Assembly: GCA_017645955.1 (NCBI GenBank)
Contig: JAGCNM010000025.1
Coordinates: forward strand, 1 to 44,065
DNA length: 44,065 nt
Direction: 5' to 3'
From: Candidatus Saccharimonadota bacterium
GTDB taxonomy: Bacteria > Patescibacteriota > Saccharimonadia > Saccharimonadales > Saccharimonadaceae
The notes beneath the pieces are model-generated. The model made no database searches. It was not told the DNA's origin and saw only the letters and a program-made list of their open reading frames with translations. Numbering within the stretch: position 1 is the stretch's first letter; the number at the start of each line of letters is the position of its first letter. This document shows positions 1-8,111 of the stretch, piece by piece. The position numbers were made by a program, and so were the translations under genes.

Positions 1-135
1 GTGTGCAAAATTGCGAGCTGGGCTCGCAAGGGCTACATCTATGAAAAGAAGAAGGAGGTTCTCCGCAACCGGAGAAACGAACGAATCGACCACTACATGA
101 ATAGCACAGGTGTCCACAATTTCAACTTTAGCTAA
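1..135 (+). CDS. C-terminal end of an unidentified protein (partial)
   Basis: The frame is open from the first base and ends with TAA at 133-135, giving the last 44 residues of a protein that begins outside the window. The fragment is basic, with a Lys/Arg/Glu-rich stretch (EKKKEVLRNRRNER) that would form a charged helix, and ends VHNFNFS. It is followed at once by a strong terminator, which supports a real gene end. Codon use is richer in C-ending codons than in the next gene. I do not recognise the family. Confidence 0.6.
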   Translation: MCKIASWARKGYIYEKKKEVLRNRRNERIDHYMNSTGVHNFNFS

Positions 136-145
136 ATTTGGGCAC

Positions 146-185
146 ATCCCTCGGGAGCAATCCCGGGGGATTTTTCTTGCTTTTT
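146..185 (+). terminator. Rho-independent terminator
   Basis: An 11-bp stem (146-156 with 161-171, one G-U pair) is closed by a GCAA tetraloop and followed by a T-rich tract to about 185. It ends the partial gene at 1-135 and insulates the next promoter. Confidence 0.85.
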
Positions 186-193
186 AATTCTTA

Positions 194-202
194 TGGTATA
201 AT
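194..202 (+). promoter_or_regulatory. Extended -10 promoter, leaderless start
   Basis: TGGTATAAT at 194-202 is a perfect extended -10 box. The ATG at 209 lies six bases downstream, where transcription should begin, and no SD sequence fits between, so the mRNA is predicted to be leaderless. Confidence 0.7.
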
Positions 203-208
203 GGGGTC

Positions 209-1900
209 ATGAGGTTAAGAAAAATAAAAATAATAGCCTTTCTAGGTTTAGGTTTTATGCTCAGTAAGGTTCTTATGCCTTCAGTTTCGGCTTTAACCTA
301 TCAACAAGACATCGGCGTGAACTTTACTTTTAACACATCCCTACAACTTACGGTTTCTTCGGATTTAGTCATTAGTAATCTCGCGCCTAATACGGCGAGC
401 GATTCTAATATTGTTAACGTAAATGTGTCCACGAATGCAGTGAGCGGCTATAAGTTAACCGCTACGGTAGGTAATAATACGACTTATAATACGAGGAATC
501 TTGTCCACACAAATAGTAGTTTATCTAATACCTTTTCTAGTGTAGCTTACGCCGCTACGCCTACTATTACTGCTAATACTAACCTGACCGATAATACTTG
601 GGCTTATTCTTATTCTACGGATAACGGTTCAACTTGGGCTAACTATAATGGTTTGCCATTATATAGTGATACGGAAAACTTCGCTACCTTAAAAGAGACA
701 ACCGGCCCAGTATCTACCGCGTCTGGAGATGATATTAAATTTAAAATCGCCGCTAAAGCTTCAGAAACTCAGGCTTCGGGCGAATATAATAACGTAATTA
801 ATTTTAATTTGGTGGCTAATCCGGTGCCGGTAACCCTGTCTATGGCGTTTGAGAATGCTGAGGTTACTAAACTGAATGGTTACTATAAGATGCAAGACAT
901 GACACAGGAAATATGTGATGCCGTAGAAGAATATGGTGACCAACTACAATTAATTGATATTAGAGATAACAAAGTTTACTGGGTCTCTAAACTAGCAGAT
1001 GATAAATGTTGGATGACGCAGAATCTAGATTTAGACCTAGATTCCAATGTAACACTAACCCATGCCGATACTGACTTGGGATGGGGTAGTGTGATTGATA
1101 CTACAGCGACTTGGACACCGAGATACTCAACAACAATGCCAAATGGCACCATTCATTCATGGAGCGATTTCTATAACGCTGGTTGGGGCTATTTGCCGGT
1201 GTATGGTGATAATTTGGAGGTAGCCTCCTTTAATCCAGACGATCTTTACTGGTCTGGCTCTTTAGTACCAAATGAGGTGATAGCCGATTTTGAAGAGACA
1301 GTTGATATTTTCTCATGCGACGTAGAGGATTGGGCAGAATGTGCACCATATAACCCTTGGGCTTATTACAATGCTGGTGTCAATTCTGGAAATTCGCATT
1401 ATAGTTTGGGGAACTACTATAACCACCTTGCGGCATACGCTAAAAACGATAAAAACGATTTTGATCTAAATAACCTATTGGACGAGAGTGATGGACCGTA
1501 TGTCATGGAAAACTCTATTTGTCCAGCTGGTTGGAGACTTCCAGATGAATCTAATAGTAATAATGGTGACTTTGAAAACTTGCTTGATAGTTATAATATA
1601 GGATATGATCATAGTGGGTCGTGGGATAATTGGATAGTTTCGGATGGCAATTCTAGCGTGTTGGCATTAACTACTAGCCCGTTTTATTTGTCTCTTTCTG
1701 GGAGTATTGATAGGGAAGGACAAACTCTTGCTACGGGTGTAGCACAATATGCTTTTCTGATTAGCAATACTCTTCATTCTCCAGACTTCTACAATAATAT
1801 CGCGAGTCAAGGTTTATCTTTCGATATAGAATACAGCTATAATGGTCACTCTTCGCTTTTTATCGGCATTGCGGCTTCTATTCGTTGCATAGCACGATAA
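209..1900 (+). CDS. Secreted surface protein with FISUMP-like C-terminal domain
   Basis: 563 residues. The N-terminus has basic residues and a hydrophobic helix (about 7-28) ending near SVSA, a signal peptide. Residues 30-210 are Ser/Thr/Asn-rich and probably beta-structured. From about residue 245 comes a module with RDNKVYWVSKLADDKCWM, and near 445 ICPAGWRLPD, both typical of the FISUMP (Fibrobacter succinogenes paralogous) domain, a C-type-lectin/formylglycine-enzyme-like fold. The protein ends with IRCIAR, like the IRCI/VRCI ends of the two surface proteins at 37156-39003 and 42617-44065, but it lacks their YWSST block. Probably exported and displayed outside the cell; the ligand is unknown. 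The start fits a leaderless promoter. No terminator is visible after it. Confidence 0.85.
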   Translation: MRLRKIKIIAFLGLGFMLSKVLMPSVSALTYQQDIGVNFTFNTSLQLTVSSDLVISNLAPNTASDSNIVNVNVSTNAVSGYKLTATVGNNTTYNTRNLVHTNSSLSNTFSSVAYAATPTITANTNLTDNTWAYSYSTDNGSTWANYNGLPLYSDTENFATLKETTGPVSTASGDDIKFKIAAKASETQASGEYNNVINFNLVANPVPVTLSMAFENAEVTKLNGYYKMQDMTQEICDAVEEYGDQLQLIDIRDNKVYWVSKLADDKCWMTQNLDLDLDSNVTLTHADTDLGWGSVIDTTATWTPRYSTTMPNGTIHSWSDFYNAGWGYLPVYGDNLEVASFNPDDLYWSGSLVPNEVIADFEETVDIFSCDVEDWAECAPYNPWAYYNAGVNSGNSHYSLGNYYNHLAAYAKNDKNDFDLNNLLDESDGPYVMENSICPAGWRLPDESNSNNGDFENLLDSYNIGYDHSGSWDNWIVSDGNSSVLALTTSPFYLSLSGSIDREGQTLATGVAQYAFLISNTLHSPDFYNNIASQGLSFDIEYSYNGHSSLFIGIAASIRCIAR

Positions 1901-1924
1901 ATCATAGACATTTTTAGGTAAGTA

Positions 1925-1933
1925 TGCTATAAT
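1925..1933 (+). promoter_or_regulatory. Extended -10 promoter for rpsL-rpsG
   Basis: TGCTATAAT at 1925-1933, immediately after the surface-protein gene. The predicted start near 1940 gives a leader of about 77 bases before the rpsL ATG, unlike the leaderless genes in this window. Confidence 0.7.
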
Positions 1934-1949
1934 TGTTGCAAGAGTTTCG

Positions 1950-1981
1950 GCTTGTTTGTGATTGCTGTAAAACAAACGAGC
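1950..1981 (+). promoter_or_regulatory. rpsL leader hairpin
   Basis: Bases 1950-1959 pair with 1972-1981 over 10 bp (one G-U pair) around a 12-base loop. There is no T-run after it, so it is not a terminator. It sits in the 5' leader of the rpsL-rpsG mRNA and could take part in ribosomal-protein feedback. That role is inferred. Confidence 0.45.
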
Positions 1982-2016
1982 ACCATATATTAAATAAGTT
2001 AAAAGGATGGATTTTA

Positions 2017-2430
2017 ATGCCAACTATTAATCAGTTGATTCGCAAGCCGCGCAAAAAGGCTGCGAAAAAATCGAAATCGCCAGCTCTTGGGTCAATCGTT
2101 AATACCCTTAAGACTAGGCGATATGAAACCGCTGCGCCTTTAAAGCGTGGGGTTTGTATTAAAGTTACGACAAAAACGCCGAAGAAACCGAACTCAGCTA
2201 TGCGTAAAGTTGCGCGTGTGCGTCTTACTAATGGTCAGGAAGTTTGGGCTTATATCGGTGGCGAAGGCCATAACCTTCAGGAGCACGCAGTCGTTTTAGT
2301 ACGTGGTGGACGTGTCCCAGATCTTCCTGGTGTACGTTATCATGTTGTCCGCGGAACACTCGATTTACAAGGTGTTCAAGGTCGTAAGCAAGGTCGTTCG
2401 AAATACGGTGCGAAGAAGGAGGGTAATTAA
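2017..2430 (+). CDS. rpsL: 30S ribosomal protein S12
   Basis: 137 residues. The protein begins [12 protein letters not shown] and has the S12 core motifs [24 protein letters not shown] and GVRYHVVRG. It carries the longer insertion before KRGVC seen in Firmicutes-type S12. The ATG at 2017 is preferred to upstream starts because it gives the canonical N-terminus and follows an AAAAGGA site (2001-2007). S12 sits at the decoding centre of the small subunit. The lysine usually found in RGGRVKDLPG is proline here ([10 protein letters not shown]); in other bacteria changes at that lysine give streptomycin resistance. Co-transcribed with rpsG, 2 bases away. The fusA and tuf genes that often follow in the str operon are absent. 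Confidence 0.97.
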   Translation: MPTINQLIRKPRKKAAKKSKSPALGSIVNTLKTRRYETAAPLKRGVCIKVTTKTPKKPNSAMRKVARVRLTNGQEVWAYIGGEGHNLQEHAVVLVRGGRVPDLPGVRYHVVRGTLDLQGVQGRKQGRSKYGAKKEGN

Positions 2431-2432
2431 TT

Positions 2433-2909
2433 ATGCCTCGTAAAACTACTAAGTCTTTAGTTCGAAAAGTTAATCCGGATCGCCGATACCAATCTATCAT
2501 GGTCCAAAGATTAATTAACAAATCAATGCTCGATGGCAAAAAACAAGTTGCCGAGCGAGCAGTTTATGCCGCTATTGAAGGTGCTGCGAAGAAACTTAAA
2601 TCTGAAAATCCAGTTGAAGTGCTTGAAAAAGCAATTGCAAACATTTCGCCAGATTTCGAAGTTAAGTCTCGACGTGTTGGTGGCGCTAACTACCAAATTC
2701 CGTTCCCAATTGCCGGACATCGCCAAATGCACTTTGCATTTTCATGGCTCGTCCAAGCTGCAAGAGCGAGAAGCGGTATGCCTTACGCAAAGCGTCTTGA
2801 AGCGGAAATTGTAGACGCCTACAACGAAACTGGTGCTGCCTTTAAGAAGAAGGAGGACACTCATCGTATGGCTGAAGCGAACCGTGCTTTCGCACATTTT
2901 GCTAGATAA
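2433..2909 (+). CDS. rpsG: 30S ribosomal protein S7
   Basis: 158 residues, the usual S7 length. Typical motifs are VKSRRVGGANYQIP, the AFSWLVQAAR helix, and the C-terminal KKKEDTHRMAEANRAFAHF. S7 nucleates assembly of the 30S head and contacts the mRNA exit and E site. A strong SD (GAAGGAGGG) lies at the end of rpsL, so the two genes are translationally coupled. The operon ends at a hairpin, 2928-2965, that also holds the next promoter. Confidence 0.97.
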   Translation: MPRKTTKSLVRKVNPDRRYQSIMVQRLINKSMLDGKKQVAERAVYAAIEGAAKKLKSENPVEVLEKAIANISPDFEVKSRRVGGANYQIPFPIAGHRQMHFAFSWLVQAARARSGMPYAKRLEAEIVDAYNETGAAFKKKEDTHRMAEANRAFAHFAR

Positions 2910-2927
2910 AAATAAGCTACAAAAACT

Positions 2928-2965
2928 AATCTACTTATGCTATAATTATCATAAGTAGATTTTTT
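2928..2965 (+). terminator. rpsG terminator with the gap promoter in its loop
   Basis: A perfect 12-bp inverted repeat (2928-2939 with 2950-2961) has a 10-base loop and is followed by T residues to 2965, as in an intrinsic terminator for rpsL-rpsG. The loop contains TATAAT at 2941-2946, and the left arm ends in TG, making a TGCTATAAT extended -10 for gap. The predicted start is near 2953. The inverted repeat could be a terminator, a repressor operator, or both. Confidence 0.7.
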
Positions 2966-2976
2966 AGGAGGTAAAA

Positions 2977-3981
2977 ATGGTAAAGGTAGCGATTAACGGC
3001 TTCGGCAGGATTGGCCGTAACGCGTTAAAAATTTTATTAGACAGGCGAGATGTTCAGGTCGTCGCGATTAACGATATTACAGACGCGAAGACTTTGGCGC
3101 ATCTTTTAAAACATGATTCCTCCTATGGGACTTATGATAAGAAGGTCTCAGCGACCGAAAATGCATTAGTTGTCAATACGCGCGAAATTCCAGTTTTTGC
3201 TGAAAAAGATCCGGCGCTTTTGCCGTGGAAGAAATTAGGCGTCGATGTCGTGATTGAATCGACTGGCTTCTTTACAAAACCAGAAGACGCAAAGGCGCAT
3301 CTTACCGCGGGCGCAAAGAAAGTGGTGATTTCCGCGCCAGCGAAGGGCGAAGGTGCAAAAACCGTTGTAATTGGTGTCAATGAAGAAGTAATCGATGCGG
3401 ATGACAAAATTATTTCAAACGCTTCATGTACGACAAACTGTATCGCGCCAATTATGAAAGTTCTTGAAGACGAATTTGGTATTGATAAGGCGATGATGAC
3501 AACCGTGCACTCATACACCGGCTCACAAAAGATTCTTGATGCCCCAGCAAAAGACCTGCGCGAAGCGAGAAGCGCAGCTGAAAATATCGTACCGACAACA
3601 ACCGGCGCTGCGAAGGCGACTGGGCTTACTATCCCGAGTATTAACGGTAGGTTCAATGGTCTTTCGGTGCGCGTACCGACGCCAGTAGTTTCGCTTTCTG
3701 ATATTACGGCTATACTAAAACGCGATACTACTAAAGAAGAGCTCACGGAACTCTTCAAGCGAGTATCAAAAGAGCCATATTATGAGGGGATTATCGGCGT
3801 AACTGAAGAAGAATTGGTCTCTTCTGACTTTATCGGCGACCCACATTCATGTATTGTTGATTTGCCTTTGATTGATGTCGTTGCGGGTAACATGGTGAAA
3901 GTGGTCGCTTGGTACGATAACGAATGGGGTTATTCGAACCGATTGGTTGAAATTGCGGTTGATTTTGGGAAGGAGAGTTAA
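2977..3981 (+). CDS. gap: Glyceraldehyde-3-phosphate dehydrogenase
   Basis: 334 residues, full length. It converts glyceraldehyde-3-phosphate to 1,3-bisphosphoglycerate with NAD+ in cytosolic glycolysis. Visible features: Rossmann motif NGFGRIGRN (7-15), Asp33 in AINDITD, which favours NAD over NADP, catalytic Cys151 in SCTTNC, His178 in TTVHSYT, and the C-terminal WYDNEWGYS. The SD is AGGAGG at 2966-2971. It is first in an operon with rpiB, rpe, a PfkB kinase and a LOG-family gene. The stop codon shares a base with the rpiB start (TAATG). Confidence 0.98.
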   Translation: MVKVAINGFGRIGRNALKILLDRRDVQVVAINDITDAKTLAHLLKHDSSYGTYDKKVSATENALVVNTREIPVFAEKDPALLPWKKLGVDVVIESTGFFTKPEDAKAHLTAGAKKVVISAPAKGEGAKTVVIGVNEEVIDADDKIISNASCTTNCIAPIMKVLEDEFGIDKAMMTTVHSYTGSQKILDAPAKDLREARSAAENIVPTTTGAAKATGLTIPSINGRFNGLSVRVPTPVVSLSDITAILKRDTTKEELTELFKRVSKEPYYEGIIGVTEEELVSSDFIGDPHSCIVDLPLIDVVAGNMVKVVAWYDNEWGYSNRLVEIAVDFGKES

Positions 3982-4430
3982 TGGAGATATACATTGGCGC
4001 AGATTATCGTGGGTTTGAACGTAAAAATCAATTGTTAAAATACCTTTCGACTACGGAAAACGAAGTAGTTGATGTTGGTGCATATTCATATCATGAGGGT
4101 GATGATTTTAACGACCCAGCGATTACAGTCGCGCGCAATGTACGCGAGAATCATGGTAGCCGTGGAATTCTGATTTGCGATTCAGCACATGGTGTAACCA
4201 TGCAGGCAAATCGCTTTAAAGGTGTCCGAGCGGCGCATTGTAGCACAGAAGAATCGGCTAAGCTCGCGCGCGAACATGATGATGCAAATATTCTTTGTAT
4301 GTCCGCTCATTTTCTTAGCGAAGAAGAGATGCAAAAAATCATTAAAGTATTTTTAGAAACAAACTTTACAAATTTAGAACGTAGAGTTCGACGCATTAAT
4401 CGTTTAGACGAAAGGGAAGATTATGATTAG
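3981..4430 (+). CDS. rpiB: RpiB-family sugar-phosphate isomerase (ribose-5-phosphate isomerase B-like)
   Basis: 149 residues, the same length as E. coli RpiB. The expected reaction is ribose-5-phosphate to ribulose-5-phosphate. Matching features: N-terminal IGADYRGFERK, the cysteine in ILICDSAHG, the ANRFKGVRAA segment and REHDDANIL. Two usual sequences differ: the phosphate/anion loop GTG(I/V)G reads DSAHG, and HND(T/A)N reads HDDAN. It may therefore be an RpiB paralogue with another sugar phosphate as substrate. The gene overlaps gap by 1 base and rpe by 8. Confidence 0.85.
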   Translation: MEIYIGADYRGFERKNQLLKYLSTTENEVVDVGAYSYHEGDDFNDPAITVARNVRENHGSRGILICDSAHGVTMQANRFKGVRAAHCSTEESAKLAREHDDANILCMSAHFLSEEEMQKIIKVFLETNFTNLERRVRRINRLDEREDYD

Positions 4431-5079
4431 GACGGTGTCGATTGTACCAACAATTCTAACCGACAACAAACAAGATTTTCGAGAACAGGTCGAGAAAATT
4501 AATGTTTTTACAAGACGAGTGCAAATTGACGTGACGGATGGAATTTTTACGCCAACTGAAACCCTAGATATTACGAATATTTGGTGGCCAAAAAACTGGA
4601 CCGCAGATTTGCATTTGATGGTAGCTAATCCTTCCGAGCATCTTGACACGGTTCTGAAACTTAACCCTGCGCTCTGTATTTTGCATGCAGAAGCGAGCGA
4701 AGATTTAATGCCGAGTTTTAGCGCCTTAAAAGAGGCTGGGATTAAAACTGGTGTTGCGATTCTTCCATCGACCTACCCGGGCTACATCAAACACTATATC
4801 GATATAGTTGATCATGTTTTGATTTTTGCCGGTCAAATCGGCGTTCAAGGAAGCCAAGCCGACCTCATGCAAATGGAAAAAATCGCTTTAGTGCGCAATA
4901 TGAAACCGGAGGTAGAAATCGGTTGGGATGGCGGCGCTAATATGTCGAACATTCGCGCACTAGCGCATGCGGATTTGGACGTGATCAACGTTGGTTCAGC
5001 GATTGCAAAAGCGGAAAATCCCGCTCAAGCGTTCGATGAACTAGTGGCCGAAATTGATAAGAACGGAGTAGTACTATAA
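4423..5079 (+). CDS. rpe: Ribulose-phosphate 3-epimerase family protein
   Basis: 218 residues, a TIM-barrel of normal Rpe length. Family motifs are visible: IVPTIL (usually APSIL), QIDVTDGIFTP (usually H-x-DVMDG-x-FVP), DLHLMV, HAEAS and IGWDGGAN. Rpe interconverts ribulose-5-phosphate and xylulose-5-phosphate with a metal held by two His and two Asp. One metal His (before xDVxDG) is Gln here, while the other His and both Asp remain. It could be a true Rpe or a related 3-epimerase. The ATG at 4423 lies inside the end of rpiB and the stop overlaps the next start by one base, indicating tight coupling. Confidence 0.85.
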   Translation: MIRTVSIVPTILTDNKQDFREQVEKINVFTRRVQIDVTDGIFTPTETLDITNIWWPKNWTADLHLMVANPSEHLDTVLKLNPALCILHAEASEDLMPSFSALKEAGIKTGVAILPSTYPGYIKHYIDIVDHVLIFAGQIGVQGSQADLMQMEKIALVRNMKPEVEIGWDGGANMSNIRALAHADLDVINVGSAIAKAENPAQAFDELVAEIDKNGVVL

Positions 5080-6044
5080 TGGCGAGAATTGTTTCTTTAG
5101 GCTCAGCCCTTCAAGATATTTATTTAATCGACCACGACGATTTAGTCCCGACCGAAATTGGGCATGATGCGATTTTAGGCCGAGTTTTAATTGGTACAAA
5201 AGTTGATATTGACAAAATATCATACGAGGTTGGCGGAGCGGGGATTAACTCGGCGATTACTTTTGCGAGACATGGTCATGAAGTAGTGTTTATTGGTAAT
5301 ATCGCACACGACCCGGCTGGTGGCTTAATTGTTAAAACTCTGGATACGGAAGGTGTTGATACGAGTTACATTAACTTTATTAGCCGAAAATCAACCGGAA
5401 CGTCAGTCGTTTTACTAGATCAAAAAAGTGGCGAAAGAACGATTCTAACGTATCGCGGAACTTCGCAACAATTCGGTAATCTATCCGAAAAAGATTTAGA
5501 TTTAATCCAACCAGACTATATGTACACCTCAACTTTACGTGGCGATTTAGATACTTTAGAGAGATTCTTTAAAAAAGCACACGAAATCGGCACGAAAGTG
5601 ATGTTTAACCCAGGCGTAAAAGAGCTTGCCCAAAAAGATGATTTGATGAAGCTATTTAAATACGTTGATACTTTGATTGTAAATAAATCTGAGGCAGCAC
5701 AACTGGTGCCTGGCGTGACTTTAATGGAGTTGCTATATCATTTGAAGAACTATTCAAATACTGCGATTATTACCGACGGGTCAATGGGTGGAATCGCGAC
5801 AAATGGCGAAGAAACCTATCGGTTTGGTCTTTACGAGAGCAATGGTATAATAAAAGATACAACTGGCGCCGGTGATGCGTTTGGGTCTGGATTCCTAGCA
5901 CACATGGCAGATGGTAATAGTTTTAAGAATTCATTAGTTTTCGCTTCCGCAAATGCTGCTTCTGTTGTAGCAAAATTCGGCGCGAATAAAGGAATAATTG
6001 ACGGGAACACCAAACTCCATCCGATGCCAATTCAAAAGATATAA
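5079..6044 (+). CDS. PfkB-family carbohydrate or nucleoside kinase
   Basis: 321 residues. The fold is ribokinase-like: an N-terminal YEVGGAGINSAI sugar-binding segment (about 48-59) and C-terminal DTTGAGDAFGSGF (about 259-271) with the catalytic Asp and anion hole. FNPGVKELAQ and IVNKSEAAQL are typical mid-domain blocks. It transfers phosphate from ATP to a sugar or nucleoside hydroxyl. The exact substrate cannot be read, but ribose, a nucleoside or a hexose phosphate would all suit the neighbours. It is fourth in the gap operon and overlaps rpe by one base. Confidence 0.9.
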   Translation: MARIVSLGSALQDIYLIDHDDLVPTEIGHDAILGRVLIGTKVDIDKISYEVGGAGINSAITFARHGHEVVFIGNIAHDPAGGLIVKTLDTEGVDTSYINFISRKSTGTSVVLLDQKSGERTILTYRGTSQQFGNLSEKDLDLIQPDYMYTSTLRGDLDTLERFFKKAHEIGTKVMFNPGVKELAQKDDLMKLFKYVDTLIVNKSEAAQLVPGVTLMELLYHLKNYSNTAIITDGSMGGIATNGEETYRFGLYESNGIIKDTTGAGDAFGSGFLAHMADGNSFKNSLVFASANAASVVAKFGANKGIIDGNTKLHPMPIQKI

Positions 6045-6056
6045 AAGGAGAGTAAA

Positions 6057-6773
6057 ATGTTAGCAACCGATGCAGAACTATTAAAAAAGTTGTCGATTGA
6101 AGATCTTGAGCGCGCAAATGCCTATGCGAAAGATTTAACGATGGGTCTTCAAATAATTCGTTCTTTCCCGCAGGGCGTCACGATTTTTGGTTCAGCAAGA
6201 TTACCGCAAGATAGTAAATATTGCCAGATGGCATATAAGCTTGGTGGGCTTTTAGCGGAAAATGGACACGCGGTGATTACGGGTGGCGGTCCTGGGATTA
6301 TGGAAGCGGCAAACCACGGAGCTTATGAAATTGGCGGACGCTCGATTGGCTTAAACATTACTCTTCGACATGAACAACATCCAAATCCATACCTCACGGA
6401 TAGTATTACTTTTGAATACTTCTTTGCGCGTAAGGTTTCACTCGCGATGGCGGCGAAAGTTTTCGTGTTTTTCCCGGGCGGCTTCGGGACGATGGATGAG
6501 GTTTCGGAAATCCTTTGTTTAATGCAGGAAAACAAGATGCCGAAGATGCCGGTCTTTATGATTGGAAAAGATTATTGGAAAAACTTTGAACGAATTACTA
6601 AGAAGATGATTGAACTAGGTTTAATCTCAGCAGACGATACAGGTATCTTCAAAGTAACTGACAATGTTACAGAAGTCGTCAAAGCGGCTAATAAAATTGG
6701 TCATCCAAAAATTTCCGAAAACTTCTATGATGGGTTTAAGGAAGCTTCCGCTTTAGGAATTGAATTAAAATAG
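6057..6773 (+). CDS. LOG-family nucleotide 5'-monophosphate phosphoribohydrolase
   Basis: 238 residues. The LOG family (TIGR00730-type) is recognised by [21 protein letters not shown] and PGGFGTMDE, with the catalytic Arg in FFARKVSLA and Glu in the PGGxGTxxE block. LOG enzymes hydrolyse nucleoside monophosphates to base plus ribose-5-phosphate. An AAAGGAGAG SD precedes the ATG. Being in an operon with rpiB and rpe suggests it supplies ribose-5-phosphate by nucleotide breakdown (inference). The 3' end overlaps the convergent eno gene by 9 bases, with no terminator between them. Confidence 0.9.
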   Translation: MLATDAELLKKLSIEDLERANAYAKDLTMGLQIIRSFPQGVTIFGSARLPQDSKYCQMAYKLGGLLAENGHAVITGGGPGIMEAANHGAYEIGGRSIGLNITLRHEQHPNPYLTDSITFEYFFARKVSLAMAAKVFVFFPGGFGTMDEVSEILCLMQENKMPKMPVFMIGKDYWKNFERITKKMIELGLISADDTGIFKVTDNVTEVVKAANKIGHPKISENFYDGFKEASALGIELK

Positions 6774-8036
6774 GCCGAGCCTAGAATTACTTTCGGCAAT
6801 TCGCATTAATTCATTGTATTTTGCGATACGTTCTGAACGGGAAAGGGAACCGGTTTTGATTTGGCCAGTACCAAGGCCAACGGCGAGATGCGCGATAGTG
6901 ACATCCTCAGTTTCACCGGAACGATGCGACATAACGGTTTTATAGCCGGCGCCTTTAGCCATTAAAACAGCATCAATAGTTTCAGAAAGCGTCCCGATTT
7001 GGTTCGGTTTAATTAGAATCGCATTTGCGACGCCTTCTCTAATACCTTTTTCGAGAAGTTCAACATTAGTGACAAACAGGTCGTCTCCGACGAGTTGTGT
7101 CTGACCGCCTAATCTCTCGGTTAGCTTCTTCCAGTTTTCCCAGTCGTTTTCGGCGAGACCATCTTCGATAGAAATGACAGGATAATTATTAATAATCCAA
7201 TCATACCAGTTAATTAAATCGTCGGCGGATTTCCAGTCGCCATTAGTTTTTAATTCATAGTGGTCTTCTTTGAAGAATTCGCTTGCAGCAATGTCCATTG
7301 CGATAGCAATGTCGTCGCCTAGTTTTAAGCCCGCTTTTTCGACAGCAAGTTTAATACATTCGAGCGGCTCATTATTGCCGTCTTTAACTTTCGGGGCATA
7401 ACCGCCTTCATCGCCTACAGTGGTCGGATAACCGCGTTCTTTTAGAACATCTTTTAAAGCGTGGAACACTTCCGCACCATAGCGCACGGCTTCGGCAATA
7501 TTGCCAGCACCCTTCGGGATAATCATGTATTCTTGAAAGTCAGTCGCCCAGGAAGCATGCTCGCCGCCGTTCATGACGTTCATCATCGGCATCGGAATTG
7601 ACATTTCGTCGGTTGTTCCGGCGAGTTCAGCAATGTATTCATAAAATGGCATTTTCAAGGCTTTTGCGTTTGCTTTTGCGTTTGCAAGTGAAACCGCAAG
7701 AATCGCATTGGCGCCGAGTGATGATTTATTATTTGTTCCATCTAGTTCAAGCATCATTTGGTCGACTTGCTTCTGGTCGGAAGAGTTGCCGACTAAAACG
7801 TCTTTGATTTTTGAGTTTACATTCCAAACAGCTTTTAAGACACCTTTGCCACCATACTTAGTTTTATCTCCATCGCGAAGTTCCAAGGCTTCGCCCGAGC
7901 CGGTTGAGGCACCTGAAGGGACAATGGCGCGTCCAAATCCACCATTTTCGAGATAAACTTCGGCCTCGACGGTTGGGTTTCCGCGCGAATCTAATACTTG
8001 TCTTGCTTTAATATTTGAAATAATAAAATCATCCAT
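6765..8036 (-). CDS. eno: Enolase
   Basis: 423 residues. It dehydrates 2-phosphoglycerate to phosphoenolpyruvate with Mg2+. Seen: [17 protein letters not shown] at the N-terminus, [15 protein letters not shown], the metal ligands in AMDIAASEF and [24 protein letters not shown], and the SHRSGETED signature with the catalytic lysine region. An in-frame ATG six codons upstream (8054) lies on the -10 box itself, so the ATG at 8036 is chosen; it starts [13 protein letters not shown] and falls where transcription should begin. The gene lies opposite to the carbon operon and overlaps its last gene tail to tail. Confidence 0.97.
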   Translation of the reverse strand: MDDFIISNIKARQVLDSRGNPTVEAEVYLENGGFGRAIVPSGASTGSGEALELRDGDKTKYGGKGVLKAVWNVNSKIKDVLVGNSSDQKQVDQMMLELDGTNNKSSLGANAILAVSLANAKANAKALKMPFYEYIAELAGTTDEMSIPMPMMNVMNGGEHASWATDFQEYMIIPKGAGNIAEAVRYGAEVFHALKDVLKERGYPTTVGDEGGYAPKVKDGNNEPLECIKLAVEKAGLKLGDDIAIAMDIAASEFFKEDHYELKTNGDWKSADDLINWYDWIINNYPVISIEDGLAENDWENWKKLTERLGGQTQLVGDDLFVTNVELLEKGIREGVANAILIKPNQIGTLSETIDAVLMAKGAGYKTVMSHRSGETEDVTIAHLAVGLGTGQIKTGSLSRSERIAKYNELMRIAESNSRLGLF

Positions 8037-8042
8037 GAAATA

Positions 8043-8048
8043 ATTATA
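8043..8048 (-). promoter_or_regulatory. -10 box for eno, leaderless
   Basis: TATAAT on the minus strand, six bases before the chosen eno ATG (8036). The longer sequence TGGTATATAAT leaves the exact hexamer uncertain by two bases. No SD is present, so the message is predicted to be leaderless. Confidence 0.65.
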
Positions 8049-8062
8049 TACCATTTTAATAA

Positions 8063-8086
8063 ACTTATGGTAAAATAAGCATAAGT
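8063..8086 (+). promoter_or_regulatory. Promoter with -10 inside an inverted repeat
   Basis: ACTTATG (8063-8069) and CATAAGT (8080-8086) form a perfect 7-bp inverted repeat with a 10-base centre. The centre and left arm make the extended -10 TGGTAAAAT (8068-8076). The gap promoter at 2928-2961 has the same core, CTTATG-N10-CATAAG, with the -10 at the same place. Here no T-run follows and the upstream gene is divergent, so it is not a terminator; an operator is possible. Confidence 0.5.
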
Positions 8087-8111
8087 ATTATTAAAATTAA
8101 GGAGTTTTTTT

